NCBI GenBank assembly: GCA_002238665.1
Contig: MPMU01000015.1
Location: forward strand, 1 to 38,164
Source: Gammaproteobacteria bacterium bin55
GTDB taxonomy: Bacteria > Pseudomonadota > Gammaproteobacteria > Pseudomonadales > Azotimanducaceae
Direction: 5' to 3'
DNA length: 38,164 bases
The position numbers were made by a program, and so were the translations under genes. Each line of letters starts with the position of its first letter. Positions within the stretch are counted from its first letter, which is position 1. The notes below the pieces were generated by a model. The model saw only the letters and a list, made by a program, of their open reading frames with translations, did not search any database and was not told where the DNA came from. This document shows, in pieces, positions 8,696 to 17,178 of the stretch.

Positions 8696-9574
8696 CTAGC
8701 TTTCGCGCCATTCAAAATAAGCGTTGGAGACCACAACCCGATCTCCAACTCTCGCTTCGAAATCCGTGCGTCCTGGAGACCGGTGCCATCCACGAACCAT
8801 GAGCTTCTCACCTGGATATACAGGTGCTGAAAACCGCAGTTTGATTTTCTTGAATCTTGCATGGTCACCGTCGCAAATAGCTTGCAAGAGCAATTGGGAA
8901 CAGAATCCCAAAGTACACAAACCATGCATAATTGGCGCTTCGAATCCGCCAAATTTAGCAGAATCTGGATCAATGTGAAGTGGGTTGTAATCACCGGACA
9001 GTCTGTACACATGTGCCTGACCCAGAGGTACTTCCCGAGCTATTTCCACATCTGCCAGTGAATCGGGAAGCGTTATCTTCTGTGAGTAAGTGATTCCTGA
9101 TCCTTCAAAGGGCTCAATGTCTCCTAACCCTGCGACTCCGCGTCGGAAGGAACCGTTGACAAGCCGGATGCACTCATTGCCCTGTGCATCGCTGACGATC
9201 GACTCGTATTCACAGAACGCGGCACCTTTTCCTCTTGGATGTGCACCGACTAATCTCGATTTAACGGAAACTTCGCCTTTAGTTGGCAAAGGTGCCAGTA
9301 CTTCCAAGTATCTCTCGGCATCTATGTTCAATGGACCTGGTGAGTGTGGAATGTGATCTGGGTTCACTGGTGCACCTGCGCCGCCCCAACGGATTGAAAA
9401 CGTTGGAAATACTGCAAAGTCAGGGTGTCCTTCATACACATAACGTAGATCACTCAAGCCAATTCCTACTGCGTACAACAATACGTCTCTCTGATCGTAT
9501 CGAATTGTCACAGGAGTTCCCCATGCGCCAGGTTCTCCGTTAGGTAAAGCAGCTTGTGCGTCGTACTTCGCCAT
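8696..9574 (-). CDS. MaoC-family (hydratase-2 type) two-hotdog enoyl-CoA hydratase
   Basis: This protein probably hydrates a trans-2-enoyl-CoA to an (R)-3-hydroxyacyl-CoA. The 292 residues fit a double hotdog protein. The C-terminal half carries the hydratase-2 motif DYNPLHIDP (195-203) with an aspartate/histidine pair, followed by PIMHGL with H217. The N-terminal half lacks this motif, as expected for the structural hotdog. The ATG start is preceded by AAGGGA at good spacing. It lies just upstream of the acyl-CoA ligase on the same strand and divergent from the CaiB gene. That places it in an acyl-CoA degradation cluster. MaoC-like dehydratases with other substrates have the same signature, so the exact substrate is not fixed. 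Confidence 0.9.
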   Translation of the reverse strand: MAKYDAQAALPNGEPGAWGTPVTIRYDQRDVLLYAVGIGLSDLRYVYEGHPDFAVFPTFSIRWGGAGAPVNPDHIPHSPGPLNIDAERYLEVLAPLPTKGEVSVKSRLVGAHPRGKGAAFCEYESIVSDAQGNECIRLVNGSFRRGVAGLGDIEPFEGSGITYSQKITLPDSLADVEIAREVPLGQAHVYRLSGDYNPLHIDPDSAKFGGFEAPIMHGLCTLGFCSQLLLQAICDGDHARFKKIKLRFSAPVYPGEKLMVRGWHRSPGRTDFEARVGDRVVVSNAYFEWRES

Positions 9575-9967
9575 GTGTAATCCCTTGAATATCGTAAAAA
9601 AAGGTAAAAAGTGACAGGTTTTGTCAGTCTGCTATTGTATGAGAGTAAACGCTTTCAGACCTTTGAGATTCCATGGATTTTCGATAACGGAAATGAATCC
9701 GCGCAAAATAAATGAGGTTATGAGTTTTCCGATAAATATGGTTCGTAGCGTTCTTAACCGTGTCTCCACCCATGAAATCACCGTCAGATCAACGGCTGTT
9801 TTGTCTGCAACTAACTGTTCTCACCTACCAACCAGAACCGGTACCCAATTTTGTTCGCCCTAACACTGCCCTAGTCAGTTTTTAAGGTTTACCATTATTT
9901 CGCTCATTCGAGTATTCTGATTTGCCCCATATTCCCAACCGACCAATAGCTGACAAGGAGTTGCGTA
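9575..9967. other. Divergent promoter region between MaoC and CaiB genes
   Basis: This 393-nt stretch separates leftward MaoC/ligase genes from rightward CaiB/LLM genes, so it must contain promoters for both. A short open frame on the plus strand (9621-9863) has no recognisable motif and no good ribosome binding site, and I do not consider it a gene. No clear operator dyad was found. The only confident element is the Shine-Dalgarno at 9955-9960. Confidence 0.55.
9955..9960 (+). promoter_or_regulatory. Shine-Dalgarno AAGGAG preceding an ATT codon
   Basis: AAGGAG ends 7 nt before ATT 9968, which is in frame with the CaiB coding sequence. No ATG, GTG or TTG lies in that frame between the upstream stop (9947-9949) and ATG 10043. 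The site therefore argues for initiation at ATT. Confidence 0.6.
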
Positions 9968-11185
9968 ATTACCTACTTATTTGAAGATCTGCTCGTCATT
10001 GACGCAGCCTCTTTCCTTGCTGGTCCTGGTGCCGCCACCGTCATGGGAGACTATGGTGCAACCGTTATCAAAATCGAACCGCCCGAAGGCGATCGCTACA
10101 GAACGCTGAAAGGCGCGTGGCCCGTCGACTACAACTGGTTACTGACCTCGCGGAATAAACACAGCATAGCGATCGATTTAAAGAAACCTGAAGGACGTCG
10201 AATCATGCATCGACTCGCTGAACAAGCTGACGTATTTCTGACTAACTTCATAGGCGATGACCTGAAGAGATACGAGATGGAATACTCAACCATCCGTGCT
10301 CTTAACAACCAAATCATTTTCGCCCACGTTACAGGCTACGGTGAAGACGGTCCGGATGTAAGAAAACGAGCTTTCGACGCGACCGCCTGGTGGGCAAGCT
10401 CAGGTCTGATGGAATTCGTTCGCGCACAAGGCAGCGAACCTGCGGTGTCTGCGCCAGGTATGGGTGACCATGCCACATCTATGTCCTTGTTTAGCGCAAT
10501 TTGTGCTGGGCTTTATCGACGTGAGAGAATTGGCCAAGGCTGCTATGTCTCAACTTCCTTGGTCGCCAACGGTGTATGGTCCAACGGCATGGGATTGCAA
10601 GGCGTGCTCTCCGGCGTGGATTTGAGTGAGAGAAGGCAACAGGGTTCGAGTTATCCGTTCGGCAGAGTGTATCGCACGAAAGACGGCGAAAGTGTCCTGT
10701 TGTCCATAGTCAATGTTTCTAAAGAATGGTCAAAGCTAATGACAGCATTGGATTTAGACGAATTTTCAGAGGATCCCAGATTTAGCTCCCTTCAAGACAT
10801 CATCGTGAATCGGGTGGAAGTTGTCGCTATTTTGGACGCGAGATTTGCTGAAATGACCATAGATCAAGCGGTTACTGGACTAATTGAGAATCAAGTGACA
10901 CACAGTCAAGTCAAATCTATGCCACAGGTTGTCACGGATCAACAGTTAGAAATAAACGAAGTCATCGTCCCAACCGCATCGGATGACCCAGACTATCAGC
11001 AGACCATCATGAGCCCCATCCAAATCGCCGAAGAAGATAAACTCGCGCCTAATAAGGCACCCGAAGTAGGTGCAAATTCGATCGAAGTGCTCGAAACGTA
11101 CCTTGAATTAAGTCCGCAAGAAATCAAAGGGTTAATTGAATCTGAGATCATCGCCACCGAACGAAAGGTTGCTGACAGAAAATGA
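9968..11185 (+). CDS. CaiB/BaiF (class III) CoA-transferase
   Basis: This enzyme moves CoA between carboxylic acids through an aspartyl-CoA thioester. The conserved N-terminus of the family (LLVIDAASFLAGPGAATVMGD) is encoded from about 9989, upstream of the first ATG at 10043. The real start must therefore be earlier. I chose ATT 9968 because AAGGAG lies 7 nt before it; CTG 9989 is the alternative, and ATG 10043 would remove part of the Rossmann fold. From ATT the protein has 405 residues, the usual family length. The likely nucleophile is Asp167 in PGMGDHATS, close to position 169 of formyl-CoA transferase. Its stop overlaps the next gene (ATGA), so it is translationally coupled to the luciferase-like oxidoreductase. 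The substrate is unknown; a role beside the divergent ligase and hydratase is inferred. Confidence 0.9.
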   Translation: MTYLFEDLLVIDAASFLAGPGAATVMGDYGATVIKIEPPEGDRYRTLKGAWPVDYNWLLTSRNKHSIAIDLKKPEGRRIMHRLAEQADVFLTNFIGDDLKRYEMEYSTIRALNNQIIFAHVTGYGEDGPDVRKRAFDATAWWASSGLMEFVRAQGSEPAVSAPGMGDHATSMSLFSAICAGLYRRERIGQGCYVSTSLVANGVWSNGMGLQGVLSGVDLSERRQQGSSYPFGRVYRTKDGESVLLSIVNVSKEWSKLMTALDLDEFSEDPRFSSLQDIIVNRVEVVAILDARFAEMTIDQAVTGLIENQVTHSQVKSMPQVVTDQQLEINEVIVPTASDDPDYQQTIMSPIQIAEEDKLAPNKAPEVGANSIEVLETYLELSPQEIKGLIESEIIATERKVADRK

Positions 11186-12165
11186 AGTACGGAGTGTTGC
11201 AGTTTTTCAGTTGGCCAAGTCGTCGCGGAGAGTTGTCAGATGTCTATCGAAGAGCTCTTGATCGGGTTAACATCATGGATCAGAACGGTTTCGATGCAGT
11301 CTGGTTAGCAGAACACCACTTTTCGACCTACAGCGTGTGTCCGTCCGTACATATCATGGGCATGCACATTGCCGACCGGACGACGAATATTCGAATAGGT
11401 ACCGCTGTATCTTTAGCCGCTTTCTATCATCCTCTAAGACTGGCTGAGGAAGTTGCCCTACTCGACCAACTTTCAGGTGGCCGAGTAAACTGGGGTGCCG
11501 GTAGAGGTTTTGACAAGATTGAAATGGAAGTTTTCGATGTCAATCGAGAAACTAGCTATCCCAAATTTCGAGAGAACGTAGAGATTGTGCTGAAGGCGTG
11601 GCAGGACGGTCCTTTTTCATATCAGGGAAAATTCAATTCCTTTGAAAACGTAGAAGTGTTGCCTAAACCGCTACAGGACCCTATCCCCTTCTGGATGGCT
11701 GCATCTAGTGAAGACGCGGTACGATGGGCTGGAAAACACGGGCTCGCCATCTTAATGGATCCTCATTCTTCCCACCAAGAGATCAAAAGAAAGTACGAGG
11801 TCTTCCAACAGGAACTACAAAACAACAATCATTCACTAAACGGTCAAGACACTCCTATAGCACGGTTGTTAGCCATTGCAGACACAGATGAAGCCGCGGA
11901 GCAAATCGCCTACAACGGTTCTCAGTGGATGTTCGGAAGCTATTTCAATCAGAGCTCTGGCACTACGCACGAGAAAGCTAAGACTCCAGAAGAAAGACTT
12001 GATGAATACGTGAATGGGTGCGTCATATATGGATGCCCAGAACGCGTAGCTGACCAACTCATAGAACTGGAGGAAACACTCCCGCTTAACTACCTCATGG
12101 CAGCTCCTCTAAGCAATCGATCATTCATCCAATTTGTAGATGAGGTCATGCCTAGGTTGGGTTAA
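11182..12165 (+). CDS. LLM-class flavin-dependent oxidoreductase (luciferase-like monooxygenase)
   Basis: This 327-residue TIM-barrel protein belongs to the bacterial luciferase superfamily, which uses reduced FMN or F420 to oxidise or reduce organic substrates. The typical segments are EHHFSTYSVCPS near residue 46, the RIGTAV strand, and the LDQLSGGRVNWGAGRG segment around residue 105. It overlaps the upstream CaiB gene by 4 nt and is followed by a convergent TonB-dependent receptor gene 44 nt downstream. The coupling to a CoA-transferase suggests it oxidises an intermediate of the same pathway. The substrate cannot be deduced from sequence, and a cofactor choice between FMN and F420 is not possible here. 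Confidence 0.88.
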   Translation: MKYGVLQFFSWPSRRGELSDVYRRALDRVNIMDQNGFDAVWLAEHHFSTYSVCPSVHIMGMHIADRTTNIRIGTAVSLAAFYHPLRLAEEVALLDQLSGGRVNWGAGRGFDKIEMEVFDVNRETSYPKFRENVEIVLKAWQDGPFSYQGKFNSFENVEVLPKPLQDPIPFWMAASSEDAVRWAGKHGLAILMDPHSSHQEIKRKYEVFQQELQNNNHSLNGQDTPIARLLAIADTDEAAEQIAYNGSQWMFGSYFNQSSGTTHEKAKTPEERLDEYVNGCVIYGCPERVADQLIELEETLPLNYLMAAPLSNRSFIQFVDEVMPRLG

Positions 12166-12209
12166 TCTGCAGGAGTTCTTCTATTCTGGTCCAACCCCTA
12201 CGGACGGTA

Positions 12210-14741
12210 CTACCAATCCAAACCTATTCGAACATAGAAACTTCCACCATTGAAACCAGCCGGATGGGATAACGGATAATCGGCACCTAGAAACCCATAC
12301 GCATTTGCAAACTGATGCTTGTCTGGGCGTGTATCAAGCACATTACGTAAGCCTGCTGTCACGTTCACGGTTGGATTAAATCGATAAGTGATCTCCACAT
12401 CGATGACCGCCAACGCATCGGTTTCAATGCCGAGTGTTGGATCCGTGAACAGCAGTTCGTAGACATCGCCATAGTAGTTGATCCGGGCTTGCGTCGACCA
12501 TTTGTCTTGAGAATAACGAGCAGTAACGTTGAATCGATAATCAGGCAGGGCATCCTCAATTTCTCGGGCAGTTATCTCATCCAGAGAGGAATCTATGAAT
12601 CCCGAGGTAACCTCCGTAAATGTTCCGTTCACAAGGAACGAGAGATCTAGTTGACCATCTCCCAGTGTTCGAGTCGTTTCCGCGACGAAGTCCACCCCTA
12701 TCGTAGAAGTATCAAAGTCATTTACATAGAAATTCACTCGAGTCACGGTTTCTACACCAGTTACTCCTGCGAACAGTAAGCGATTCCTGTCTTCTTCTGA
12801 CAGATTCAGTCCAATGAGAGATATCCGGTTTGAGACAGCAACGTAAAACCAATCAAGACTGAAATTGAAATCTCCAGCTCCGAATACCGCACCCAAAGAG
12901 CCATTCACAGAATTTTCTGGTTCTAAAGCCTTCCCTCCTTTCAAAACAGAGACAGGATGGTCTGGTGGCAATACGACTTGCTCGACCAATTGACCACCAC
13001 TGAAACCAGTAGACGTTCGACGGAGATTACTTTGTCCTACGGATGGAGCTCGGAAACCCGTGCTGACCGATCCACGCAACGCCATATCTGGTCTGACTTG
13101 ATACCTTCCTGAGAATTTCCCATTCAACGTACCACCGAAATCACTGAAATCCTCGTACCGAGCCGCTAGATTCAGTAGCAAATCCTCCGTCCATTCCAAG
13201 TCGAACTCTGCGTAGGCACCCAGGTTATAACGAGAAAAATCACCAGCCACGTCCCGGCTGTAACCCTGGAACCCATTAGAACCTACTGAAAATCCGGCAT
13301 CTGCGTACTGTCCTCTTCGCCAAGATGCTTCGTCACCTTGAACGATTTCGTAACCCTCTCGGTGATATTGGAAACCCCACGCGATGTTCATATCAGATGC
13401 CTTATCAATGTCGGTCACAGTTTGCCACTCAAAACTGATGAGTTGCTCGGACTGAATTGCCTCTCCTAGATAGAAATCAGAAGGGGAACTTGGTCCATAC
13501 GATGCATTGACGGTATTATGAATCTCATAGATTGCCTGGCTACGTCCAAGAGAAATACTGAAGTCGAAGTGGTACTCATCCTCTGGAAGATGACCTCGCC
13601 AACCAAAAGTCGACCCGCGATCGTTGACAATACCACCGAATCTAGGTGTAAAACCGCCTGGAAACCACTCGTTGAAAACAAAACAATTCGGGTCGCTAAT
13701 CAGATTCTGTAGATCTGCATTACTTGCTAGAGCATCTCCTACAACGACCTCTGGGCACCCTTGACCGCCAACGTCTGCCACCAATCTACGCGCGTTTGCG
13801 CCAGAACCAATCACAAAGACATTCTGCCTAGTGTTCGGATTACGGAAGAAGAAACTGCCGTCGACATCCCGTGTCGCCCAATTGCTGAACCCGTAAAGTT
13901 CTCCCATCTCCATGGGGACTGCACCGTTCAGAATGAACTTATAGTTGTCCTTGACTTCAGGAGAGCCCCATTTAACGACAGGATCGTCAACGTTGGTGAA
14001 ACCATTCCTTACCAACTCAATCGCCTGTGGATCTTGAGAAGAACGAACGGTTGGTTCCTGATCTTGCATATCCAAACTTGCAGTTAGGAAACCCTGATCA
14101 CCGATCGACATGCCATAGGCACCTGACATACGAAGTTGCTCACCGTCACCTTCGTACGTATAGCCGTATTGCATTTCCATTTTGCGGACGTTGGGATCAT
14201 CTTCTAGTACAAAATTCAGGACTCCTGCGATCGCGTCCGAACCATAGTGTGCGGATGCACCATCTCTCAACACCTCTACTCGCTTAACTGCAATTCCAGA
14301 AAGTGGATTGATATCTACCCCTTGAGCACCTTTATTGATACCTGAAATAAATTCACCTATTACAGCCCCACGGTGTCTTCGCTTACCGTTTACCAGAACC
14401 AGCGTACTGTCAGATGGAAGACCTCTCATATTCGCGGGTCGCATTAACGTCGCTGCGTCACTGATCGGTTCTCTCCCAACGTTGTAAGAGGGTATAGCTG
14501 AAGTCAGGGCTTCAAGCATCTAGGATTGAGATCCCAATAACTCTTGATCGAGCGTATCAACTGGTACGGTCATCTCTTCTGACGACCTATTTTGAGTTCG
14601 AGACCCGACAACGATCATCGTCTCAATCATCGACTCGGATGTATTTTCCATCTCGCTTACACCAGTCTCCTGAGCAGATGCAGGAAGAACTAGAAGTGGG
14701 AACAGTAAAGCTGCAAAAATGTAATTCCTTCCCATTGTCAA
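12210..14741 (-). pseudogene. TonB-dependent receptor interrupted by one in-frame amber codon
   Basis: The gene encodes an outer-membrane siderophore/nutrient receptor. The first 73 residues (14741-14523) contain a signal peptide (hydrophobic IFAALLFPLLVLPASAQ) and a TonB-box-like ETMIVVGSR. A TAG stop follows at 14522-14520, and the next codon is ATG, still in the same frame. From there 769 residues encode the plug (LVLVNGKRRHRGAV; EVLRDGASAHYGSDAIAGV) and a complete 22-strand-like barrel ending in the aromatic terminus RIGLDW. Family alignment expects an uninterrupted plug here; a CAG to TAG change in SQSQML would explain it. The rest is free of stops or frameshifts. This could be a recent nonsense mutation, amber readthrough, TAGATG reinitiation or a sequencing error. 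A protein restarting at 14519 would lack the signal peptide. It converges with the LLM gene. Confidence 0.85.
14520..14522 (-). other. In-frame amber stop inside TonB-dependent receptor gene
   Basis: TAG at this position is followed directly by ATG (14519-14517) in the same reading frame. It separates the signal peptide/TonB box from the plug domain. A single C-to-T change from CAG would create it. Confidence 0.85.
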
Positions 14742-14850
14742 GTCTCCAAAATCACTAAATCTCTTGAGTTGAAAAATAAATCAAACCAGAACAATCTAAC
14801 TCACTCGTGTGGTCGTCTTGGGAAGAATCAGAACTACTCAAAACCTTGAG

Positions 14851-15618
14851 TCACCCAGACTTATTCAATGCTTGAGTCCGAGACTGCCTCATCTTTCTGA
14901 TGTCTTCTTTCGACATATGTTCAATCGCGCGAGAAAATGCGATACTGCCGATATCTGCCGAGTGCGTCAGCAAATAATCAACTGTCTTCTGTGGATATGC
15001 CTTTCTAAGTTCTCGTAGCACCCAGCCGAGTGCTTTCTGTATGTAATAACGATCATCACCTAACGCTGGTCGGAGTAAATCAAACGCAGTAGCTTCATCC
15101 AGAAAAACTGAATTTTTGCCAGTGTATCGAATTGAACTGACCAACCCTACTCTTCGGATCCATAGCTCATCTGTCTCAATCCATGCTCGTATTTGAGGCA
15201 ACAATGCCGCAATATCGGCGGCAAAGAACCTACAGTAAATCGAACTTAACTCATCAGCATGAGCCCAGTTCTCTACTCGGTGAATCCAATTGCGCATGAC
15301 CGGCCACCAGTTCGCATCGACACTCTTTCGTACACGATCACGATAGTGATCAAGAGCACAGAACATCACATCGCCGTTATCAGAGTTTCTCCAGAGTTGG
15401 TCCCAAATCTCTAAGACTTTTCCATCGCTCTTACCTGTAAACGAAAATCCAGCATTTACCCTGCGTCGCCTATCTGGCACGCGCACCCCACAATACATCA
15501 GCAACGACCTGCGATCCTCAGGCATGTGTTTCGCGAGACTTGGATTACCGATTTCCTTAAGTGCGCTCAGAATTTCCACATGATATGCAGAAATATCCGT
15601 CTCGATTTGTCGACTCAC
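14851..15618 (-). CDS. AlkD-like DNA alkylation repair protein (HEAT-like repeats)
   Basis: This 255-residue protein belongs to the alkylation-repair (PF08713-type) family, helical-repeat glycosylases that excise N3- or N7-alkylated purines. It carries the family segments WRNSDNGDVMFCALDHY, the W-rich NWWPVMRNWIHRVENWAHAD region, the ELWIRRVGLVS motif, and YYIQKALGWVLRELRK. Glycosylase-competent members have W and D residues at the active site, which look present here but cannot be aligned by eye. The start codon is GTG at 15618, overlapping the MarR stop (GTGA), so the two are translationally coupled. Why a repair protein shares an operon with the likely tyrosine-pathway regulator is unclear. 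Confidence 0.85.
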   Translation of the reverse strand: MSRQIETDISAYHVEILSALKEIGNPSLAKHMPEDRRSLLMYCGVRVPDRRRRVNAGFSFTGKSDGKVLEIWDQLWRNSDNGDVMFCALDHYRDRVRKSVDANWWPVMRNWIHRVENWAHADELSSIYCRFFAADIAALLPQIRAWIETDELWIRRVGLVSSIRYTGKNSVFLDEATAFDLLRPALGDDRYYIQKALGWVLRELRKAYPQKTVDYLLTHSADIGSIAFSRAIEHMSKEDIRKMRQSRTQALNKSG

Positions 15619-16070
15619 ACCTGAATCTCCGGTACAGAGTGACCAAGTTTGTCCAAAATCTTGTGCAAATCCTGGATCTCCTGATCCGAGAGCTGATCTA
15701 GCAACTTCCTTTCAAGGTCCAACGCCAGAGGACTGATTTCTTCGTATAGATCCTTGCCTTGTTTACTTAACCGAACCAATGCGAGTCTTCCGTCAGTTTG
15801 AACAGCAATGCGTCTAACGAGCTTCTTAGTGACTAGCTGACTTACTGCTCGAGATACGGCAACTTTGTCCATTTTGGTGAGATCGACCAGTCCTTTAGAC
15901 GTCTGCTCGATACCTTCTCCAAGGATCGCGATGACTCGCCATTGCGGAATGGTCAAGCCGAACCGCTCTGAATAAGCCGATGCAATGTAGCGGCTCACTA
16001 GGTTGGACGTAATCGACAACCTATAAGGTAGAAATTCGCTTAGTTTTAAAGTTGAGCTATTTAGTTTCAT
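15615..16070 (-). CDS. MarR-family transcriptional regulator, likely repressor of the hppD-hmgA operon
   Basis: This 151-residue winged-helix protein has the MarR features: WRVIAILGEGIEQT, a recognition helix with VSRAVSQLVTKKLV, and a basic wing QTDGRLALVRLSKQG. It is divergent from the hydroxyphenylpyruvate dioxygenase gene with 61 nt between start codons. A 20-bp perfect palindrome covers its own start codon. It is followed by the overlapping AlkD-like gene. MarR-type repressors commonly sense phenolic acids, so a response to a tyrosine-pathway intermediate such as homogentisate is likely but inferred. Its start ATG 16070 is within the palindrome, which argues for autorepression. Confidence 0.9.
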   Translation of the reverse strand: MKLNSSTLKLSEFLPYRLSITSNLVSRYIASAYSERFGLTIPQWRVIAILGEGIEQTSKGLVDLTKMDKVAVSRAVSQLVTKKLVRRIAVQTDGRLALVRLSKQGKDLYEEISPLALDLERKLLDQLSDQEIQDLHKILDKLGHSVPEIQV

Positions 16071-16080
16071 TTGAAACTAA
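16061..16080. promoter_or_regulatory. MarR operator candidate: perfect 9-2-9 palindrome
   Basis: TTAGTTTCATTTGAAACTAA has two perfect 9-bp arms around TT. It covers the MarR start codon (16070-16068) and lies 51 nt before the hppD start. A second, looser dyad (ACAAT, 11 nt, ATTGT) follows at 16083-16103. Position and symmetry fit a MarR dimer site controlling both transcripts. A possible rightward -35 is TTGAAA at 16071-16076, inside the palindrome. Confidence 0.7.
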
Positions 16081-16131
16081 TTACAATTATTACTATTGAT
16101 TGTACTGGATTCAAAACAAGGATAAACCACG

Positions 16132-17178
16132 ATGGCATACATTGCAACACACGGCCTGGAATTCATTGAGTTTGCTACGACAGATACAAGAGATCTTCAG
16201 GTCTGTTTACAGAGTCTTGGCTTTCAGATGGTTGGAAAACACAAACACAAGGATGTTGCGTTATTTCAGCAAAACGACATAAATGTCATTTTGAATCGAG
16301 GCAAGCAAACTTGCATTGCGTCTAAGTTTGTAGCCGAGCATGGACCCTCCGCCTACGCCGTTGCTTTTCGCGTGGATGATGTGATCGATGCGGTCGGGAC
16401 AGCCATATCATTAGGGGTAGAAATCGTTCAGGAACCGGTTGGTCCTATGGAGCTAACCATACCTGCGATCAGGGGCGTTGGTGGCACTCTAATTTACCTA
16501 GTTGACCGATATGGTGAACACACAATCTACGACGTAGATTTCGATCTTGACATGTCGAAATTCAATAAAGTCAAAGGGTTAATCAATCAAATTGACCACG
16601 TCACTCAAAATGTGCAAGCAGGTTCACTTGATCGGCATGTGGATTTTTACAAGCGACTTTTTGGCTTCGAAGAGCTACAGCACTTCAATATTCAAGGGCA
16701 ATTTTCCGGGCTACGGAGCACTGCACTGAAAAGCCCCAATGGTCTGATCAAGATCCCTCTAAACGAACCGACAGACGAAAAATCTCAAATCAAGGAATTT
16801 CTCGACGAATTCAAGGGTGACGGCGTTCAGCACATTGCATTTCACACGACTGACATTTTCAAGGCAGTGAATCAGTACCGCTGGCAGGGTGGTGACTTTC
16901 AGTCCACACCAGGTACGTATTACGATGCCATTGCACATCGTGTAGGAACCCATCATGAGTCCCTAGAGAGTATGAGAAGAGAGAACATCTTGCTTGATGG
17001 CAATACTGAGGAGGGCTTCCTTCTACAGATTTTCACCAACAACGTAGTCGGACCCATGTTCTTCGAGCTCATTCAGCGCAAAGGTAACGTAGGGTTTGGT
17101 GAAGGTAATTTTCAAGCTCTGTTTGAGTCGATTGAAAGAGACCAAGTAAATCGAGGAGTTGTCGATGCCGTCCATTAG
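16132..17178 (+). CDS. hppD: 4-hydroxyphenylpyruvate dioxygenase
   Basis: This non-haem iron dioxygenase converts 4-hydroxyphenylpyruvate to homogentisate with O2 and CO2 release, the second step of tyrosine degradation. The 348-residue protein has two VOC domains. The predicted iron ligands are H156 (IDHVTQN), H234 (VQHIAFHT) and E312 (FFELIQR). The last two lie with the GFLLQIFTNNV segment in the catalytic C-terminal half, as in bacterial enzymes of this size. An AAGGAT Shine-Dalgarno lies 8 nt before ATG. It begins an operon with hmgA; hppD ends with a TAG codon 14 nt after the hmgA ATG at 17165 begins. It is divergent from the MarR gene, which likely controls it. Confidence 0.96.
   Translation: MAYIATHGLEFIEFATTDTRDLQVCLQSLGFQMVGKHKHKDVALFQQNDINVILNRGKQTCIASKFVAEHGPSAYAVAFRVDDVIDAVGTAISLGVEIVQEPVGPMELTIPAIRGVGGTLIYLVDRYGEHTIYDVDFDLDMSKFNKVKGLINQIDHVTQNVQAGSLDRHVDFYKRLFGFEELQHFNIQGQFSGLRSTALKSPNGLIKIPLNEPTDEKSQIKEFLDEFKGDGVQHIAFHTTDIFKAVNQYRWQGGDFQSTPGTYYDAIAHRVGTHHESLESMRRENILLDGNTEEGFLLQIFTNNVVGPMFFELIQRKGNVGFGEGNFQALFESIERDQVNRGVVDAVH

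Noticed and set aside
9621..9863. 80-codon frame in the MaoC/CaiB gap
   Set aside because: No motif, no ribosome binding site and a position where two divergent promoters are needed. Probably chance.
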